NCBI RefSeq assembly: GCF_026544205.1 | Contig: NZ_JALNUI010000012.1 | Coordinates: 1-64,000, forward strand | Reading direction: 5' to 3' | Length of the DNA: 64,000 nucleotides | Source: Curtobacterium sp. GC_Cur_3 | Lineage (GTDB): Bacteria > Actinomycetota > Actinomycetes > Actinomycetales > Microbacteriaceae | In this document: positions 61,416-64,000 of the stretch, one piece after another | Position numbering within the stretch: position 1 is the stretch's first letter | Layout of the letters: each line of letters opens with the position of its first letter | Notes under the pieces: model-generated | Database searches by the model: none | What the model saw: only the letters and a program-made list of their open reading frames with translations | What the model was told of the DNA's origin: nothing | Program-made: the position numbers and the translations under genes

Positions 61416-63230
61416 GTGGCGAACGACGAGGCAGAGTTCGGGACCGAGCTGCGGGGCTACCGCAAGGACGAGGTCGACCGGGCGCTGAACGACCTCCGTC
61501 GTGAGCTCATCAAGTCCAACACCGACCGCGCCGAGGCCGCCAAGGAGATCCGTCTCCTGCAGTCACGCGTCACGGACATGCAGAGCGAGCTCGACGAGGC
61601 CGGCACCCCCACGTACAGCGGACTCGGCACGCGCCTGGAGTCCACCCTCCGCGTCGCCGAGGAGCAGTCCACCCGCCTGATCGCCCAGGCCGACATCGAC
61701 GCCCAGCGCCTCCGCGCCTCGAGCCGCGCCGAAGCCGACCGCACCGTCCGCGAAGCCCAGGAAGAAGCGCGCGAGACGCTCGAGGACGCCAGGACCCGCG
61801 CCACGAACGAGCTCGCCCGCGCCCGCGCCGAGTCCGGCGACACCGTCGAGCGTGCCCGCGCCGAAGCCGGCATGCTCACGCAGGACGCCCGTAACGAGGC
61901 CGCCGCGATGCGCGGTGCCGCCGTCACCGAGGCCGCCGAGACCCGCTCGGTCGCCATCCGCGAGACGAACGCACTGCGCGCCCGCGCCGAGCACGAGGTC
62001 GCCGAACTCCGCGAGCTCGCCCAGCGTGAGGCCGCAGCCGCCCGTGGCGCCGCAGCCGACCTCGACCGCGAGACCGAGCACCGGCGCAGCGTGTTCGAGG
62101 CCGACCACGCCCGACGTGTCGAGGACCTCGACCGCGACGAGCGCACCCGCCGCGAAGCCCTCGAGCGTGAGGTCACCGACGGCCGCGCCGCCTGGGAACA
62201 CGAGCACACCGAGCGCCGCCGTGCCTTCGAGCTCGAACTCGAGACCGGCCGCGCCGACCTGGCGTCGGAGGTCGAGGCCCGCCGCGCCGAGCTCGCCGCC
62301 GAACTGGCGGACCGCCGTCGTGAGCACGACGAGGACCTCGCCGCCGCCCGCGCCGGATGGGAGCGCGAGCTCGCCTCCGCACGTACGGCCCTCGCGCAGG
62401 AAACCGATGCCGTCCACGCGCAGCTCCAGGTCGACCAGGAGCAGACCGCCGCCGAGAACGACCGACTGCTGCAGGAGTCCGCCGCGCGGATCGCCCGCGA
62501 GACCGAGGAGCACCGCGAACGCATCGAGCGCGAGCGCGCCGAGGCCCTCGCCACCGCCGAGCGCGCCGCGCAGGACCACGACGCCGAACTGGCCGCCCGA
62601 CGCGAGCGCGAGCACGCCGAGGTCGACTCCGAGATCGCCGAGCGTCGCAGCGCCGAACTCGGCACGCTCGAAGCCGAGCGGACCGCGCTCCGGCAGGAGA
62701 TCGACACCGCCAGGGCCGGCCTGGTCAAGGAGCGCGACGAAGCCCTCGCCGAGATCGCCCGGGAGCGCGACGAGGCCCGCACGACCCTGGAGTCGGAGCT
62801 CGCCGCCCGACGTGACGACGCCGAGCAGGACTACCTGCAGAAGCACCACGAGACCGTCACGGAGACGCAGCGCTACCTGGACGAGGCGAACCTGCAGCTC
62901 GCCGAGGCCACCCGGCGCGCGACCGAGGCCCGCGAGCGTGCTGAGCACCTCCGACAGGAAGCCAACGACCTCGAGCGCACCAGCACCTCGGACGCCGAGG
63001 AACACGCCCGCCGGCTCCTGTCCGACGCGCAGGAGCGTGCGCACCAGCTCGTCGCCGAGGCCGAGGAGCGCACCGCCAGCCAGATCGCGGAGGCCGAGGA
63101 CCGGCTCGCCGCGATCCGCACCGAGCGCGAAGCGGTCGCCGGCTACCTGGAGAACCTGCGCGGCGTCCTGTCGCACGCCGCCGGTGTCGTCGAGGACGCC
63201 CCGAACCGGGTGGACGCGACCGACTCCTGA
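61416..63230 (+). CDS. DivIVA-like long coiled-coil protein
   Basis: A 604-residue protein. GTG 61416 is chosen because GGGAG lies seven bases upstream; a GTG at 61395 has none. The N-terminal segment FGTELRGYRKDEVDRALNDLRREL resembles the DivIVA/Wag31 membrane-curvature domain. The rest, to about residue 590, is one very long Ala/Glu/Arg-rich coiled coil with heptad-like spacing and no Gly/Pro breaks until the end. The plan recalls polar-growth or cytoskeletal proteins (Scy, FilP, Wag31) of actinobacteria, although it is not the usual Wag31 locus. It probably self-assembles at the cell pole or septum. Confidence 0.72.
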   Translation: MANDEAEFGTELRGYRKDEVDRALNDLRRELIKSNTDRAEAAKEIRLLQSRVTDMQSELDEAGTPTYSGLGTRLESTLRVAEEQSTRLIAQADIDAQRLRASSRAEADRTVREAQEEARETLEDARTRATNELARARAESGDTVERARAEAGMLTQDARNEAAAMRGAAVTEAAETRSVAIRETNALRARAEHEVAELRELAQREAAAARGAAADLDRETEHRRSVFEADHARRVEDLDRDERTRREALEREVTDGRAAWEHEHTERRRAFELELETGRADLASEVEARRAELAAELADRRREHDEDLAAARAGWERELASARTALAQETDAVHAQLQVDQEQTAAENDRLLQESAARIARETEEHRERIERERAEALATAERAAQDHDAELAARREREHAEVDSEIAERRSAELGTLEAERTALRQEIDTARAGLVKERDEALAEIARERDEARTTLESELAARRDDAEQDYLQKHHETVTETQRYLDEANLQLAEATRRATEARERAEHLRQEANDLERTSTSDAEEHARRLLSDAQERAHQLVAEAEERTASQIAEAEDRLAAIRTEREAVAGYLENLRGVLSHAAGVVEDAPNRVDATDS

Positions 63231-63257
63231 GGCGACCGACCCCTGAGGCGACTCGGC

Positions 63258-63282
63258 CTGGAGGCTCGACCCGGTCCTCCAG
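63258..63282. terminator. Weak hairpin between convergent genes
   Basis: CTGGAGG (63258-63264) and CCTCCAG (63276-63282) form a 7-bp stem. It may be a short member of the GGAGGC terminator set. Confidence 0.4.
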
Positions 63283-63313
63283 GTCGGCTCACCTCCGTAC
63301 CGTGGTGCGGTGC

Positions 63314-63982
63314 TCAGTGCGGCCAGTGCGTCGGCAGCGGTGCCGAGCCCGGGACGACCAGGTCCGCGACGGCGTCGAGGACGACGCGGACGTACCGCTC
63401 CCCCACCCAGAGGTGCTTCGCACCCGCGACCGGCACGACGCGGACGTTCGGCGCGACCGCGAACCGCCGGGCAGCGTCGTCGGGCTGCAGGAAGTCGTCG
63501 TGCTCGGGCACCAGCGCGACCACGGGCACGTCGACGGCGGCCCAGCGGGCGAGTTCCTCGTCGGTCGTACGGTGCAGCGGCGGCGAGAGCAGGACGGCCC
63601 CGGCGACGGTGCCGGCCTCGACGTGTTCGAGCGCGTGCTTGAGGATGACCTCCGTCCCGAAGGACCACCCGACGAGCCACGGCGTCGGCAGCCCGCGTGC
63701 GGTGACGTCGGCCACGGCGGCGCGGAGGTCGAAGCCCTCGGAGACGCCGTCGCCGAAGGTCCCCTCGGACGTGCCGCGCGGGGAGGTCACCGAGCGGAAG
63801 TTGAAGCGGAGCACCGCGATGTCGGCGAGCTCCGGCAGCCGAGCTGCGGCCTTCTTCAGGACGTGGGAGTCCATGAAGCCCTGCGCGGTGGGCAGCGGGT
63901 GCAGGGTGACGATCGTGCCGCGAGCGGGTCGGCCCTGCGGTTCCGCGAGCTCCCCGACCAGGGTGAGGTGGTCGTCCGTCAC
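63314..63982 (-). CDS. Alpha/beta hydrolase, possibly truncated by the window edge
   Basis: At least 222 residues of an alpha/beta-hydrolase. The nucleophile elbow GWSFGTE has Ser107, Asp is expected in VPEHDD (about 160) and His in AGAKHLW. The oxyanion region TLHPLPTAQGFMDSHV is typical of the dienelactone-hydrolase-like, KTN-type hydrolases. The GTG at 63982 is near the right edge, and the frame stays open to base 64000 (RTDVEL), so the true start may lie outside. The substrate is unknown. Confidence 0.75.
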   Translation of the reverse strand: MTDDHLTLVGELAEPQGRPARGTIVTLHPLPTAQGFMDSHVLKKAAARLPELADIAVLRFNFRSVTSPRGTSEGTFGDGVSEGFDLRAAVADVTARGLPTPWLVGWSFGTEVILKHALEHVEAGTVAGAVLLSPPLHRTTDEELARWAAVDVPVVALVPEHDDFLQPDDAARRFAVAPNVRVVPVAGAKHLWVGERYVRVVLDAVADLVVPGSAPLPTHWPH

Positions 63983-64000
63983 GAGCTCGACGTCCGTGCG

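Overview
The window is very GC-rich actinobacterial chromosome. The gene content (kgd, guaB1, sigR/sigH-rsrA, glgE, prfB-ftsE-ftsX-smpB-ssrA), the tmRNA tag ANSKRTDFALAA and the short ATGA-type overlaps point to Microbacteriaceae, most likely Curtobacterium or a close relative; the genus is an inference from general resemblance. It reads as ordinary chromosome rather than a mobile island: I see no insertion sequence, prophage, CRISPR array, tRNA or rRNA gene.

Layout. 0.3-3.6 kb: a signalling operon (histidine kinase, membrane protein with a kinase-like tail, NarL-type regulator). 3.9-7.4 kb: MFS exporter, small zinc-ribbon protein, thiamine-binding-type protein and GT87-like membrane protein. 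7.5-14.3 kb: YceI protein, two short-chain dehydrogenases, TerC, NAD(P)HX dehydratase, HAD hydrolase and an old-yellow-enzyme flavoprotein. 14.3-16.9 kb: two CNNM/CorC-type ion-transport genes behind a possible Asp/Pro-rich leader peptide. 17.0-22.4 kb: guaB1 and kgd, convergent. 22.4-25.1 kb: GNAT enzyme, then a SipW-type secretion pair. 25.2-30.8 kb: the conserved rsrA-sigR/H | aroA-rsgA-hisN block, interrupted by a membrane protein. 31.1-34.0 kb: large LuxR-type ATPase regulator. 34.5-37.7 kb: glmS, a tiny membrane protein, M50 peptidase, Nudix hydrolase. 37.9-43.1 kb: frameshifted DUF1264 gene, a sulfhydrylase/flavin-monooxygenase pair, amino-acid permease. 43.2-48.1 kb: Lys-tailed protein, ssrA, smpB, ftsX, ftsE, prfB. 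48.2-51.1 kb: secreted GH16 enzyme and cysteine desulfurase. 51.2-58.1 kb: glgX-glgE-glgB alpha-glucan cluster. 58.5-64.0 kb: thioredoxin-TPR protein, a membrane/lipoprotein fusion, a DivIVA-like coiled-coil protein and an alpha/beta hydrolase at the edge.

How parts work together. ssrA and smpB form the trans-translation ribosome-rescue pair; ftsE and ftsX form the divisome ABC complex; sigR/H and rsrA form a thiol-redox switch, and I see an exact GGGAAT-N18-GTT promoter in front of sigR/H and another in front of the old-yellow-enzyme gene. GlgX, GlgE and GlgB cover debranching, maltosyl transfer and branching of alpha-glucan. A TasA/CalY-type secreted protein is followed by a SipW-type signal peptidase fused to a LamG domain.

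Control signals. About ten genes carry a TANNNT -10 box 6-9 nt before the start codon, so they are probably leaderless. A 64-bp palindromic element occurs three times, and several terminators share a GGAGGCTC-type stem. The most interesting items are the SipW-LamG fusion, the leader peptide ahead of the CNNM genes, and the two sigma-R-type promoters.
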